The notes: generated by a model from the sequence alone, not told the origin. DNA of 64,000 nucleotides from Corylus avellana (GCF_901000735.1 NC_081543.1:28852771-28916770), one strand, 5' to 3'; shown: positions 21,858 to 33,826, counted from the stretch's first letter. Numbers and translations: made by a program.

Positions 21858-23399
21858 CACCCCCAAACTTACATATTGCTAGTCCCTTAGCAATACAAAA
21901 CTAAAAACAAAAGTGAAAAATAGAGAACAAAACGATAAATCCATCTTTCATGGGATGAACGATTGCATTTAGCATATGCAACAAGCCTTTTGAACCTCTA
22001 GGAGTTCCCTAGAGGACGAGTGAAGTCTCGTGAGGGTTTTTCAGAAATGTTACCCACAAACATAATGCACAATCATGTTATCCCAGAAATTAAAGTATTA
22101 CTTCAAGATTATGATTTTCATTCATAAGCAAGCTTAAAAAGATGAACTTCATCTTCACAATGAATTGGAACCTCAAAGTGCAATTACTTACAAAGGACAT
22201 ACTAAATCATCACAAGTTTGAAATTTGTGTACAATGAATTAGCACAAAATTATGAGGCTTCCAAATCTTTCCAACATGTAATGTCTCCATCTCTCAAAAT
22301 TCATTGAAATCCCTACTAGAATGAACAGCCATGGCATATCTCTTTTTCTCTTTTTTTTTTTTTTTTGTCAGGTTGTGCAATGTTTGGTTCCCTTAAGCTT
22401 TCTAATTGACCCTTATAGCGAGTGTTAAGTCAATGACTCACAAACCAGATGGTTTCAAGGCATTAGGTGTAGAGACACCCCTAAGGACCTACTAACTCAA
22501 GTCAAAAAGGCTACAAAACCAAACTAACCATGACATTGATCGAATCAAAATTTTTCACCTTTTGACGTGAACACTCAATGCTTTGAGGTAAGAGGTCTAG
22601 TTACTCAGTGAAAAGCCATCAATGATCATTTATTTCACATCTTTTTTTTTCACAATATATATGCCACAGTGTCATCTAATAAGTCATCCAATTTCATCAA
22701 AGATGCAGAAACACACAAATCAGACCTCATGTCATACCTCACAGATTATGTGCTAATGTGGTTATGTGATTAGATCAAACATGTGATTTTTCAACTGTCC
22801 TCAACAAGTAACCAAACTAACAGATTCACTCATCAAATCATGTGTTCAAAATTTTAAGCTCACTGATGAATTCAAACCCCAATTCTTTTAGATCAACTTA
22901 AAATTTGAGGGTGAACATGAACATGCAAATTTTTATTTTTTTTATTTATTTATTTTTTTCAAATAAACATACAAACACACAAACAAATAACTTGAAATTA
23001 GGACAAAGTGTGTGAACAATCATGTGTGCCCATACCCCCAAACTTAAATGACACATTGTCCCCAATGTGTCTAAATAAATGAAAGAGTGTACCCGAGAGA
23101 TGGATGAAATAGTCTTGGAAAACATGGCTCATAGCACACCCCCAAACTTGAAGTGAAGCACACTTGTCCCTTCAAAATAAGAAAACACAAAAACAAGTAA
23201 AAAGGAACAAAAATAAAAATAAAAACACACTTAAACAAATGAAAAGGATAGACTATGGGGTGCCTCCCATAAGCGCTAAGTTTTACGTCTTCAACCAGAC
23301 GGTGGTCCCTGCTCAGTGCTGTCCAGAAGTAGATGCTCCAGATGGTGGTGGCAAATGGCTAAGTATGGACCGCAGCAATTCTTCCAAGGTAGCTAATCG
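21858..23399. other. Element B 3' untranslated region with repeated PPT-like blocks
   Basis: No ORF of note. The block ACCCCCAAACTT (minus strand AAGTTTGGGGGT) occurs next to the LTR (about 21858-21870) and again at about 23034 and 23141, each followed within 40 bases by a TGTCCC- or GTCCC-like sequence. Confidence 0.5.
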
Positions 23400-24434
23400 T
23401 TGATCCATCATTGCTTTTTCTTCCCGAGCCTCCCTTCTTTGATCAGTGAGTTCTCTCTAAAGGCCCGCCATCTCTTCACTAAGGGAGTGGTACTGTGCGG
23501 CTTGAAAAATGATCGGGGCCTCCTCCTTAACTGCTGCCGGCTAAGCTACTGGTTCATCTTCAGCCATTGGCTTGGCCTTACTCTCTTCTTCACCAGCTAC
23601 TGGTACTAGGGGTACCCGTGGTATATGGGAGCAGCTTTTGTTCCATTGGCGAATGCCAAATATGGGAGTAGTAGTAACTGGCTCGTCAGCTGCGATGCCC
23701 TTGATGCCCTTTTTCGGAAGAATATACGTGATTAGGTATGGGAAAGGCAACCCCTATGAGTGAGTGGACTCTACTCCTCCAATGTGCACTCCATTCCAAA
23801 ATTTATGTATTTGGTTCCAAATGATGTCAGAAATGGAGTACCAAGCATCTTTGTGGAAGGCGTGGAGGGTTTGGAGAAATTGATCACGCCTTTGAGTTTT
23901 GTGTCCCAAGGGGAAAGCATTGCAGTGCAGTATTGAGTCCACAAACCAAAGCTTTTGAGGTAGCTTGGATCGGCTGCCGGCATTATGGTGGGCATCGGCA
24001 TATTGCCCTTGGCACATATCCTCAATGATTTCTGCCACATAGAATCAGGGTGGTTGCTCAACAAGTCATGCGGCTTCTGGAGGGTGCTCATCATTGCCTT
24101 GAAGTGCAACTGCAATGTCGGCCCTTGTCACATCAATAGCTTGGCCTTGCACCTTTGAAGAGAGAGCGGCCAATTTGTTACAGTCATGGGAGAGGTTGGC
24201 ATATAATTCGATTACCAACTTTCAGTAGGCAGTGTAAGTGACCGGTTTGAACAGCTTATTGAGCCCACTTCGCTTAAACTCGATGACCGCCCATTGAGTC
24301 GCCTCAAGATTTTGGAAGTCTTCGCGAATGGCGAAGGTGGTCTCAAATAGCAGCTCCCGCTCTTCAAAAGTGGGCGAGGGAGAAATAGCTTGGGCCTCGG
24401 ACCCCCGGGAGGATGAAGCACGGGTTCTTGGCAT
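23400..24434 (-). pseudogene. Element B extra ORF, 'putative plant transposon protein'-like, frameshifted
   Basis: Starts MPRTRASSSRGSEAQ at 24434, then FEERELLFETTF and NLEATQWAVIEF. Further segments read DMCQGQYADAHHNAGSRSKL, LWFVDSILHCNAFPLGHKTQ and GLPFPYLITYILPKKGI-type sequence in different frames. This architecture (MxRTRxSS start, ending in PFPYLIT) matches the ORF often found in the env position of Athila-like and derived elements. Function unknown. It is broken by several frame changes and stops. Confidence 0.55.
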
Positions 24435-25250
24435 GTTGAGCTTTATTGGGGACTTTTATCGAACTGTTGGTGTGCACTTCTGATGACCATAGTAGCAAAA
24501 TTCCACAACAAATGCCCAAAAACCCCCTGCAAAGAAAAGAAACTCCCAACACAAAGGCAATGTGGGTGGATGAACACCCACAATTGCAAAAAGAATGAGA
24601 AAAATTTGAGGTTGGGGGAGTGATCGGAGATGGGGTGTTGATGGGAATGGTGAAGGGATTATGTGGGTATGTGTTTTTGAAAAATTGGTGGTACGGTGGC
24701 CAGAGATGTGAACCGTGTGGTGGTTGTGTGGTAGAAATGGTGAAAAACAGTAGAGAAATGGAAGGAGTAAGAGTGTGCCGTAGATGGGTGTTTGGAGAGC
24801 TGTATGGCGCCGGGAAGAAAAAGATGTGGGGTAAGGGGGAAAGTGACCTAAAGTAGATCACGTGATGTGCTGTCCGACTGCGCTCGATCGCATTCGGCCA
24901 AGGGTGTGCATGTGTGGGTGATGTGCGCTCGATTTCACCCAAGGTGCTTTTGATCGCACTAACAGACTGTTTAAGGCCATCATTCGGTTACTGCGCTCGA
25001 TCGCATACTTGTTGAGATCGATCGTAGTAACAGAATGTTAAATTTTTTTTTTTTTTTTTGGAATGCCTAATGTACAACAAAAAAGAAACACACAGGATAA
25101 GTGAGATACATGTAAAGTAAAGAAATTGATATGATGAAAAACAAGAGGGAAAAAGTGTACCTCCTTCAGCGGCCTCAGTACCACTGTTTTGAGTAGATGC
25201 GCTTGAGTTCCTGGACTGCTCAAACGCTTCTACTTGTAGCTGAACTATCT
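24435..25250. other. Element B spacer where pol would be expected
   Basis: No RT, RNase H or integrase motif on either strand. Contains a cluster of GCGCTCGATCGCA-type palindromes at about 24887-25025. The ORFs here are low-complexity and not supported. Confidence 0.5.
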
Positions 25251-26033
25251 TTAGTGCGGAGAACTGCACTCGAGCCCCACAGAATGTGGCTCAAGTGCCC
25301 TTGGTGGTGCAGGGACAGGACTTTCTTGAGAAGTCAACAGCTTCAGGGCCACATTGGACGCCTTCTTGATCTGTGTTCTGTGATGATGGTCCTTTGGTCT
25401 TTTCATGTGGAGCTTGTTGTCCCCATTTGCTTCATGACTCAAGTCGTCCCATTCATCCAGCTGCAGCTTTCTTTTGGTACTTGGGTATGGTGGACTGGCT
25501 TGAAGAGGTTGCTTTGCTCCACAGATATCCTTAGCAACATATACACAGACTGGCCCAGTGTCCTGACTTGTGAACTTATGAGTGAGGGTGGCCTCCAATG
25601 GATCTTTCTGTGGGTCCTGCTTACTATCACTTTGAATCATACATGCATTAAAACACTCCAAATCATCATGTGGTAATTTCATTGCATCAAATATTTTAAA
25701 TTCTATTGTCTCACCATTCACCTTCATACTTACTGTACCCTTTTTCACACCTATTGTAGTATCACCAGTTCTCATAAAGGGTCTTCCTAAGATGATAGGC
25801 AAGGGTGATGGCATAGGAGATTCTTCCACATCTAACACAATGAAATCGGTAGGTAAAATAAATGTACCTACCTTTACCAACACATCCTCAAGTATACCTC
25901 TTGGTCTTTTGATGCTTCTGTCTGCCAATTGCAAGGTGATTGAGGTTGGTTGAAGCTCCCCCAAACCCAGCTTTTCATATACCATGTAAGGCAGCAAATT
26001 GACCCCTGCTTCCAGATCTAGCAATGCATGCAC
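25251..26033 (-). pseudogene. Element B aspartic protease region
   Basis: A 260-codon open frame. MHALLDLEAGVNLLPYMVYE at the start is the retropepsin active-site region of Athila elements; the usual DLGAS reads DLEAG, so catalysis is probably lost. IILGRPFMRTG is the second conserved motif. It is followed by VSMKVNGETIEFKIFDAMK and an unconserved tail. The ORF starts just after the gag remnant and ends where RT should begin. Confidence 0.7.
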
Positions 26034-26054
26034 AAAAAGGTGGTCTCCTATCCT

Positions 26055-27450
26055 TCAAGGAATGGTAAAACTCCCCGAATCTGTTAGCTTGGGTGGTAAT
26101 TTTCTCAATAAAACTGCACTTACCTCTTCTGTTAGGGCCACAGTCTCATGCTCCTGAAATCTCCTTTTGTTAGTGCAACAATCTTTTAAAAATTTAGCAT
26201 AAGAAGGAATCTGTTTAATTGCATCTAACAAGGGGATATTGATTTCTACTTTCCTCAAAGTCTCAAAGATATCCATGAGTTGCTTTTCTTTCTTTGGTTT
26301 GACTAACCAAAGAAAGAAAAGCAACTCATGGATATCTTTGATTGTTACTCTAAGAGAAATTGGGATGGTTGCGCTATCCTGGATTGTAAGTGTTGGAGTA
26401 TGGATTGTTCTTGTGGGGGTAATTGTTTTGTCCCACATAATTTACCTCTTCTTGCTCTACAAATGGAGATAAAGGACACGTCTCAGTAGTGTGATCTAAA
26501 TGGGAACAAATAGCACATACCTGGATTGGTGTGTCTTGTTGCAGAGGTGAGATTTTCTGAGCATTCATGGCCTTGACAATCATGTCCAACTTCTTTTCCA
26601 TAGCGGCCATCTAATTGGGAGATCCCCCATTGAGGTTCACTTCATACATGCCCTTGCTCTTGACTCCTCGCCTTCCTCTAGAGCAGAATTGCTTGGAATG
26701 CTCACTTAATGGCTCAAAAAGCTCTATTGCTTCCTCACTACTCTTCTCCATAAGTGCTCCTCCACAAGCTGAATCAACCATCCCTTTATTAGTATCATCT
26801 AAACCTTCATAAAAAATTTGTACCTGATCATCTTGAAAGATGTTATGATGTGGGCACTTTAGAAGCAATGAATTGAAGTGATCCCATGCCTAGAAGAATA
26901 GATCTCCATCTCGTTGTTGGAACATTTGGAGTTCCCTTTTAAGTTGTCTTGTCTTTTGGGCTGGGAAAAACTTCTTCAGAAACTTGGTGGCTAATTCTTC
27001 CCAAGTATGGATAGAATCTGCAGGCAAAGAATTATACCACAGTTTAGCATTTTCTTTCAAAGAGAAAGGAAAGAGAACTAACCTGAGTCTCTCTGAAGTT
27101 AGGCCTTAGACATGCTACAACTTTCATAAATCAAATAATTCTTTAAGAAGCAAGTTGGGATCCTCAGTAGCTGTGCCTCTGAAGTAAGTCAATGCATTAA
27201 GGATTTGAGGAGAAATATAATAGCTGCCTTCCACCTCCGGTTGATATGCTATGCATGAGGGTTGATGGAGGTTTGCTGGAACAAATGCATGCTTCATCGG
27301 TCTCCGCACCGGTGGTGGATTTGCCTCTAATGGTCTTGGCCCAATTGGATTCTCTTGCAAATCTTCCATCTCAATTTCTTCCTCTTCTTCTTTCTCTCTA
27401 GGTCGTTGTCGAATTGTCCACTCAATTTCAGGATCGAGTGGAATGACGGT
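26055..27450 (-). pseudogene. Element B gag (broken)
   Basis: Minus-strand order: MEDLQENPIGPRPLEANPPP start (27369), gag domain remnants (27100-26870, several stops), CPHHNIFQDDQVQIFYEGLD (26868 onward), a zinc knuckle CAICSHLDHTTETCP (C-x2-C-x4-H-x4-C, about 26500), NNPYSNTYNPG, then a stop where Trp is expected. After a 37-bp inverted duplication comes LVKPKKEKQLMDIFETLRKV and NIPLLDAIKQIPSYAKFLKD. It would form the particle and package RNA; here it has at least three lesions. Confidence 0.7.
26263..26341. repeat. Perfect 37-bp inverted repeat, 5-nt loop
   Basis: Arms 26263-26299 and 26305-26341 are exact reverse complements (37 of 37), with the loop TGACT between them. One arm is normal gag sequence (KPKKEKQLMDIFE on the minus strand). 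The other is its inverted copy and sits where gag sequence between the zinc-knuckle region and this point is missing. Confidence 0.95.
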
Positions 27451-27757
27451 TGAGTCTTAAGATCAACGACCTTGCATCCATTGAATTGCTTCTTCAGTCA
27501 GGCCACTTCAGTGCTGCTGGTCCGAATGCTCCCTGGAACTGCGCTCGATCGTAGGGTGGTGCGCTCGATCGCAATGCGCTTGATCGCACTCGGCTGACGT
27601 TCGATCGCAATCATAGAGTGCTAGTCCGCACCCTGAAAAACAGAAAAACTTAAGAATCAACTGAAAATATTTTTGATAAAAACAAAATTGAAAATTGAAA
27701 ATTAAAATAACACAACTAAAAGAAAATAAATTTAAACAAAATTCACCGCAATCCCCG

Positions 27758-27775
27758 GCAACGGCGCCAAAAACT
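27758..27775 (-). promoter_or_regulatory. Primer binding site of element B
   Basis: On the minus strand, directly after the 5' LTR and a short AGTTTT spacer, TGGCGCCGTTGCCGGGGA is complementary to the 3' end of tRNA-Asp, as described for Athila-type elements. Confidence 0.75.
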
Positions 27776-29130
27776 TGTTCACAATTACCTACCTAAATTA
27801 ATAGGCAAATAACTGGATGTTTTACCCACAAGTGCACGAGGTCAACATAGTAGTATAATGTGCAAATACGGGGTCATTCCCATGAGGATTGCTAAATCTT
27901 GTCTAAAATCAATTCCCAAAATAAAATAAAACAAAAGATTGGAATTAAGTTGATAATGATAAAAAGGAAAGGCTTTGATATCCACCACTAATTACATTTA
28001 GCTAATATATCAATATGCCAATATTTTGATCATGTTATGAATATCTAATGTTTGTCAACCTAAGGGCAATGCTGTCTACTCCTTAAGCTATTGATTTCCC
28101 TAAGCAACGAATTAGGCATAGGTGTCTACTCTAATTGTTTTCTTTCTTAAAGGATTTAGAATGGGTGTCTACTAAGTTGTTCTTTAAAAAAGTATAAAAC
28201 TGTGAAAATTGACAAACACATGAGGCCTAGGGCATGGTTGTCTACTCCCGGTTCCCCATGTTGATTAACCCAAGAACCCGGTGTGAATTTCTTTTGTTAC
28301 TTATGTTAAACTCAGGACTCGGTCATCCAAATTGATTTAACTAACTAGTCCATACCACATGTACATGTTGATCAGGCACACACATATGAGGAATTCATGA
28401 AACTAGGTATTAATCAAGTTAGACATCATAACAAGATCGTCACAAAGGCACCAATATTGAATATTAACAAAACATAACTAGGGCTTCAATCTAGCCCTAC
28501 TAATTAAATTAGTTACATATAAAGTTGATGTTAAACATCTTCATAAAATAAAAGAAAATAAAGGAAAAGAATTAACCCGAAACTTGAACTTGAAGAGTTC
28601 CAATTCTTCTCCTTACAAAGCATACCTATTCTAGAGGCTTAAGGGTCTATTTATAGGCTTTAGAAGTCCTTGACAAACTAGTAAACCTAGGAAATTCGTA
28701 GGGTTTCAAAACCTATTACAATTGAGAGTTGGAAAACCCTAATATGGAAACACTAGCATTCTAGCCGCAGCTTTGATGTGTCTTCTGCGCACGGGGGCGA
28801 TCGATCGCAACCCGTGTGCGCTCGATCGCAGGTCTACGATCGAGCCTCTTCTATTGTGCGCTCAAGCGCTTGTGGCCGCTCCATGCTTTGTCTTCTCTAG
28901 TACTGCGCTCGATCGCAGGGAACCTGTGATCAATCGCAGTGTCTGGGGCTCCCTTTTTTCCCACTTTCACTCTTTGATTCCAAATCTTCTACATTTACTT
29001 CATTTTCTTCCAAAAGCCTACAAAAGTATAGAAAACACAAAAAAGAATTAAAATTGCCTAATTAACTAAAACCAAAGGATTAAAACATGTAAGTTAAGAG
29101 CTGAAAATATGAATATTTTAGCACTTAACA
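27776..29130 (-). repeat. Element B 5' LTR (1355 bp)
   Basis: Homologous along its length to 20545-21857. It contains the same four GTGTCTACT-type motifs, a TATA box (28647-28655) and CGATCG palindromes (28796-28945). It has an extra stretch with further palindromes around 28815-28880 that is absent from the 3' LTR. Confidence 0.85.
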
Positions 29131-29440
29131 ATGCCCCGCGGTTGAGTCAACCAGCAAATCTATTTGGGGCAACGGGAAGCTATCCTTGGGGTAGGCATTG
29201 TTCAAATCTATGAAATCCATGCACATTCTCCATCTTCCATCGTGTTTCTTTACCATGACGATGTTGGACACCCAGGGGGAATCTGACATCTCTAATGAAC
29301 TCCACTTGGTTTAGTTTCTCATCTTCTACCGCTATGGCCTTACTACGCTTTGCCGATATGAACCTCGGTTTCTGCTTCATCGGAGTGGCAACAGGATCTA
29401 CATTCAACCTATGGGTGATTACAGCAGGATCAACACCCGG
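29131..29440 (-). pseudogene. Element A reverse transcriptase, N-terminal part
   Basis: Minus-strand reading gives MNVDPVATPMKQKPR and, after frame changes, KHDGRWRMCMDFIDLN-like and VDSTAG. VDSTAG joins the HESLSFLDAF on the far side of element B, showing one RT split by the insertion. Confidence 0.65.
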
Positions 29441-29695
29441 TATGTCTCAGTGATTCTAGGCGAACACATCTGCATTCTCTTACAAGAATCGCGCGAGGCT
29501 GGTCCTCACCTTGCTGGTCATCTGCGATCCCATCTTCACAGTTTTATCTGAGCCATCGATCGGTACTTCTATCAGATCTTCGACGGGTTCAATTTGGCAC
29601 AGCTTGTGCTCATCGCGCACCTCCATGGCGACCATGAGTGCTTCATTCATACGAGGTTCTGTCAGCGTGGCATTGTAGCAGAGTCACGCCACTTC

Positions 29696-30100
29696 CTAAC
29701 CGCCTCTGACGACCCCTATCCTCAAATCAGTAGGGAACTTCATGGCTAAATGGAATGTTGACACCACTGCCCTCAATACATTCAATGTTGGCATGCCAAT
29801 GATGGCATTGCATGCGGATGGCTTGTTGACAACGATAAAGTCGGCCATGACCATTGCCTGGATCAGTTCAGATCCTACCGTTAGTGGGAGTGCTATCTCC
29901 CCGATGGGGCGAACCATTTCTCCACTGAACCCTACTAGTGGGGCGTTCATTGGTGAGATTCTTCCTTTGTCTATGGCCATCTTCTCAAAAGAACTCATGT
30001 AGAGAATGTCTATGGAGCTTCCAGTGTCTATAAGGACTTTATGAACATTGTAATTGGAGATGAGTAGGGTTACAACTAGGGCGTCATCATGCAGAGACAT
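29696..30100 (-). pseudogene. Element A aspartic protease
   Basis: Contains VLIDTGSSIDILYMSSFEKM with an intact DTGSS active site, then LVGFSGEMVRPIGEIALPL, MVMADFIVVNKPSA and NAIIGMPTLNVLRAV. Its 134 codons are open, but it is separated from gag by the solo LTR. Confidence 0.7.
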
Positions 30101-30227
30101 GACTCACTAGAGGTCATGGTCGATAAAGATGATCAGCTGATCTTCCCTTTTCTGGGTTTTTGAAGGCCTCGCCACAGAGTATACCACTACTGAAGAAATA
30201 ATTCGAGCATAGTTCTTTCGGGCCAAA

Positions 30228-31557
30228 TGTTGTGCCAAATACTACCCAAATTAATAGATAATATTTAGTACGTTTTACTCGCAAGTGCACAAGATCAAAC
30301 GATAGTATAGTGCAGCAAGTACGAGATCGATCCCACGAAGATTGTTGATATTATTTTGAATTAATTAAAATATCAAAATTGTCACGAGATTGATATTAAT
30401 GCTAAGGAAAGTAAATAAAGATAAAGATAAAGATAAAGGTATAGCTTTGATATCCACCATTAATCATACTTAGATAATATAACAATATGTCAATGATCCA
30501 ATCATATTATGAATACTTAATGTTTGCCAACCTAAGGGTATGGGTGTCTACTCCTTAAGCTATTGATCTCCCTAAGCAATGAATTAAGCATAGGTGTCTA
30601 CTCTAATTCTTTTCTTTCTTAAAGGATTTAGCATGGGTGTCTACTAAGTTGTTCTTTAAGAAAGCATAAATCTGTGGAAATCGACAAACACATGAGGCCT
30701 AGGGCATGGGTGTCAACTCCTAGTTTCCCATGTTGATTAACCCAAGAACCCTGTGTGGATTTCTTTTGTTACTCTTATTAAACCCAAGACTTGATCATCC
30801 AAATTGATTTAATTAACTAGTCCATACCACATGCATATAATAGCCAATCACATACATATGAGGAATTCAAGAAAATAGGAATTAATCAAGTTAAGGAACA
30901 CAATATGATTATCACAAAGGCCACAATATTGAAATATTAAATAAACATAATTAGGGCTTCACTCTAGGCCTCCTTAAGAGTTAGTTACACATAATTAAAA
31001 TAAAACTAAAAAGAAAAGGTAAAGAAAGAACCGAAAATCGCTCCTAGAAGTAGCCTCTAATTCCTCTCCCCAAAGTTGTCTCCTTCCAGGATGATTATTC
31101 TCAAGGTTTAGAGGTCTATTTATAGGCCTTAAAAGTCCTTGACATACTAGTAAACCTAGAAAATTCGTAGGGTTTTAGTCATATTACAAGTGGGACTTGA
31201 AAAACCCTAATATGGAAGGAAAGTGAGTCTGGCCGCAACTAATGTGTCACCAGTGCACGGGTGCGCTCGATCGCAGCCCATGTGTGCTCGATCGAACATG
31301 GCTGCATCGCTGCTTGTCTTCTCTGGTAGTGCGCTCAATCGCAGGTTCCCTATGCTCGATCGCACTGTCAGGGACTCCAATTTTTTCCAATTTCTCTCTT
31401 TGAGCCCAAATCTTCCAGATTTACTTCCTTATCTTCCAAAAGCCTACAAAAGCATGGAAAACACATAAAAGAACTAAAATAGTACAAATTAACCATACTT
31501 AAGGAATTAACACATATAAGTTTAAGGGCTAAAATATGAATATTTTCGCACTTAACA
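30228..31557 (-). mobile_element. Solo LTR of the element B family (about 1.33 kb)
   Basis: Plus-strand ends TGTTGTGCCAAATACTACCC and TTTTCGCACTTAACA. Homologous to the LTRs of element B, including the spaced GGTGTC(T/A)ACT motifs, a TATA box (31116-31124) and CGATCG palindromes (31264-31370), but more diverged from them than they are from each other. No internal sequence follows. It lies between element A gag and protease. I could not find a clear target duplication. Confidence 0.8.
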
Positions 31558-31771
31558 TCGAACTAGATTCTGCACCTCCCGCGAACCCCCCAGCAATCGT
31601 ATTTATATCGCCAATTGCTCGGTTGTGGACAATGATACGATTGTCTAGCCGCCGTCTTCGAATGGCTCCCTGGTGGCCTTGGTTACCTTGGATTGCGAGG
31701 GGCTGCTCTTCCTCTCAATCCTCCTCTACATAACCGAGGTTCTCTGGTCGCTGGAGTCCTCCTGCATTCCG

Positions 31772-33814
31772 TCACGAGCTACGGACTATGTCTTGTTCTC
31801 TCGCTGGGCTTTCGCCTTCCTGACCTTCTTCAAACCTACGGTTTCCATTGTCGCGGCCACAAGCCCATGGCTGGGGCCTCCTGTCTTCCTGCATGCGAGG
31901 CCCGCCTGCATATGGGGGAACCCATCCCTGGTCCGCTACAAACCTGGCAAGTTTACAGTTCCTGATGAGCCTTTCTATTTCTACCCTTAGCGTGATGCAA
32001 TCTTCTGTGTCGTGGCCGTGATCCCGGTGGTATTTGCAGTATTTGTTCAAGTTTCGTTTGTCGGTGGAGGCCCTCATAGGCTGAGGTTGCCTCGCTTTCG
32101 AGATCGCCATGACCTCGCGTAGTACTTCAACTAGGCTGGCGTTTAACGGGGTGAAATTGGGTTCTCGTGGGACAACCTGCTTCCCCTTGTCGCCCCTTTT
32201 CCTGAATAATCCTTTCTTCGGCGACAGGCTAACTTTAGGGGCGTCTTTCTTAAGGATCCCTGTCATGGTCCTCATCGCCGCCGTTAGGGCCCGTATGATT
32301 TCTTCTCCATTGATATACTCGACCGCCTTCTCCATGAACTCCTAGAGGCTCGCAGGGGGTTTGAGCGCCACTTCCATGGCCAGAGGGCTCTAGGGGAGGA
32401 TCCCATTCGAGAGGGCCATTAGGACTAAGTCTCCCAGTGCCGTCGTGACTCCAAGCCTTTCTTTCTGAAAGCGCTCCATGTAGTCTTTTAAAAATCCTAA
32501 AATCTTTCTGCTGTATCATCATTAGGTAGGCGACAAGCATCTTCCGCCTATGTGTAGACATGAATTGAGTTAAGAAAAGCCTGGCGAGACTTGTGAAATT
32601 ATCTATGGAGTTCGGAGGAAGGCTGGCGAACCACTCGTGCGCAGATCCAGCCAAGGTTAGAGGGAAAGCCCTACAAGCGATCTCATCCGGTATCCCTCGA
32701 AGGGCGACATGAGTTCGGACTGATTCGAGATGTTCCATGTGATAAGCGGTTCCATCGTAAGGAGTAATGGTTGGGACCTTAAACTTGGCGGGTAGCGAAT
32801 GACTCAACACTCGTTGTGTGAAGGGCAAGTTCGTGCTTTCCAGAACGTCTTCTATCACAATTTTCTTTCCCTTCATCTGGCGAGCCATGGCCCTGCATTC
32901 ATCTTTTAGTTCACTATACATGGTTCGCCAATCTTCCTGATGCACCAGGGGCTCGGGCTGCCTGTTGTGGGCTTGGCCCCCTGTCCAGGCTCCAACTTCA
33001 CCCCCCATAGGCTCCTTCTGCAGCTTCTTCTTTTGGCGTGTATCACTCTTCGTAGTTCTCATGCTCGTACATCATCCTTTTGCCGTACTTAGGGGCGTAC
33101 TGCATGCTATTGCCAGTCAGCTCATAGGGCTCCACGTACTCCGAATACCCCCTAGTGTACTGGTCGTAAGCACTCTCATTCTGGTGCTGGCCACTGTCAT
33201 AGAACAGGCTTCCTGGTTCGCTGTGGGGGCAATAGAGACCATAATCTAGGTGACCATAACTATTCTGGTAACAGAGGCCATCCTGAACCCTGTAATCGCC
33301 CCAATGGACAACCGCCTTGATCTTCATAGGTGAAACCGCTGTAATACTCTCCTCTGGCGGTTGAATCGTAGCTGCCGCGCTCACTCTGTCTGTAGTATGC
33401 TTTAGGTATGGCCCCATCATACTCGAAGTGACCTTCATTCTTTTGACCCCGTTCTTCGTTATCTCGCTGCCCTAGAGGAGGTTCTCGGGTGCTGGCTCAC
33501 CGTGATAACTCCTCGTTCTGCCATGTGAGATCACGGACTTGCTCTCGCTCTAACTTCAACTGAGAAGTGAGGTAGGTCACTTGAGGGTTGCCGGCTCCAG
33601 AGGCTCCGACGTCATCATCGCGTCTGGTTCTAATGGAAGGTCTAGGTTGGATGGAAGCTGTGTTTGTGGGTGTTACCAATACGAAAGAGTTGTTGGTTTC
33701 GTGTTGCGTCGATGGTGGTGGGGTCGAACCTCCACCGACGTGTGCGTGATCTCCGATAATCGACATATTTTTTGGTGGAAAAGAGCTACAACGCTTTGCT
33801 CGTCTTTCCCACAA
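31772..33814 (-). pseudogene. Element A gag (frameshifted)
   Basis: 33814-33497 gives the N-terminus (THPPPSTQHET-like, then a TSQLKLEREQVRDL coiled-coil). 33062-32250 carries VLESTNLPFTQRV, ITPYDGTAYHMEHLESVRTH and GSAHEWFASLPPNSIDNFT, the gag domain. 32335-31772 carries a Lys-rich region and the zinc-finger-like CKYHRDHGHDTEDC. The frame changes between segments, so no full protein can be made. Confidence 0.7.
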
Positions 33815-33826
33815 ACGGTGTCAAAT

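Larger units (their letters stand above)
20545..29130 (-). mobile_element. Element B: Athila-like LTR retrotransposon without pol
   Basis: LTRs at 20545-21857 (3') and 27776-29130 (5') start TGTT and end AACA and are close homologues over about 1.3 kb. The PBS beside the 5' LTR reads TGGCGCCGTTGCCGGGGA on the minus strand, the tRNA-Asp-type site known from Athila elements. A T/G-rich polypurine tract abuts the 3' LTR. Internally it has gag and a protease, then, with no RT or integrase, an extra ORF resembling the 'putative plant transposon protein' family. It is inserted into the RT of element A. The host flanks share only ATG next to the insertion, so a clean target duplication is not visible. 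Confidence 0.85.

Noticed and set aside
24364..24942. 192-codon minus-strand ORF in element B
   Set aside because: Low-complexity Pro/Ser/Thr/His content, no known motif, and it overlaps the start of the better supported extra ORF in another frame.
25197..25676. 159-codon plus-strand ORF
   Set aside because: Shadow of the protease region on the opposite strand of element B.
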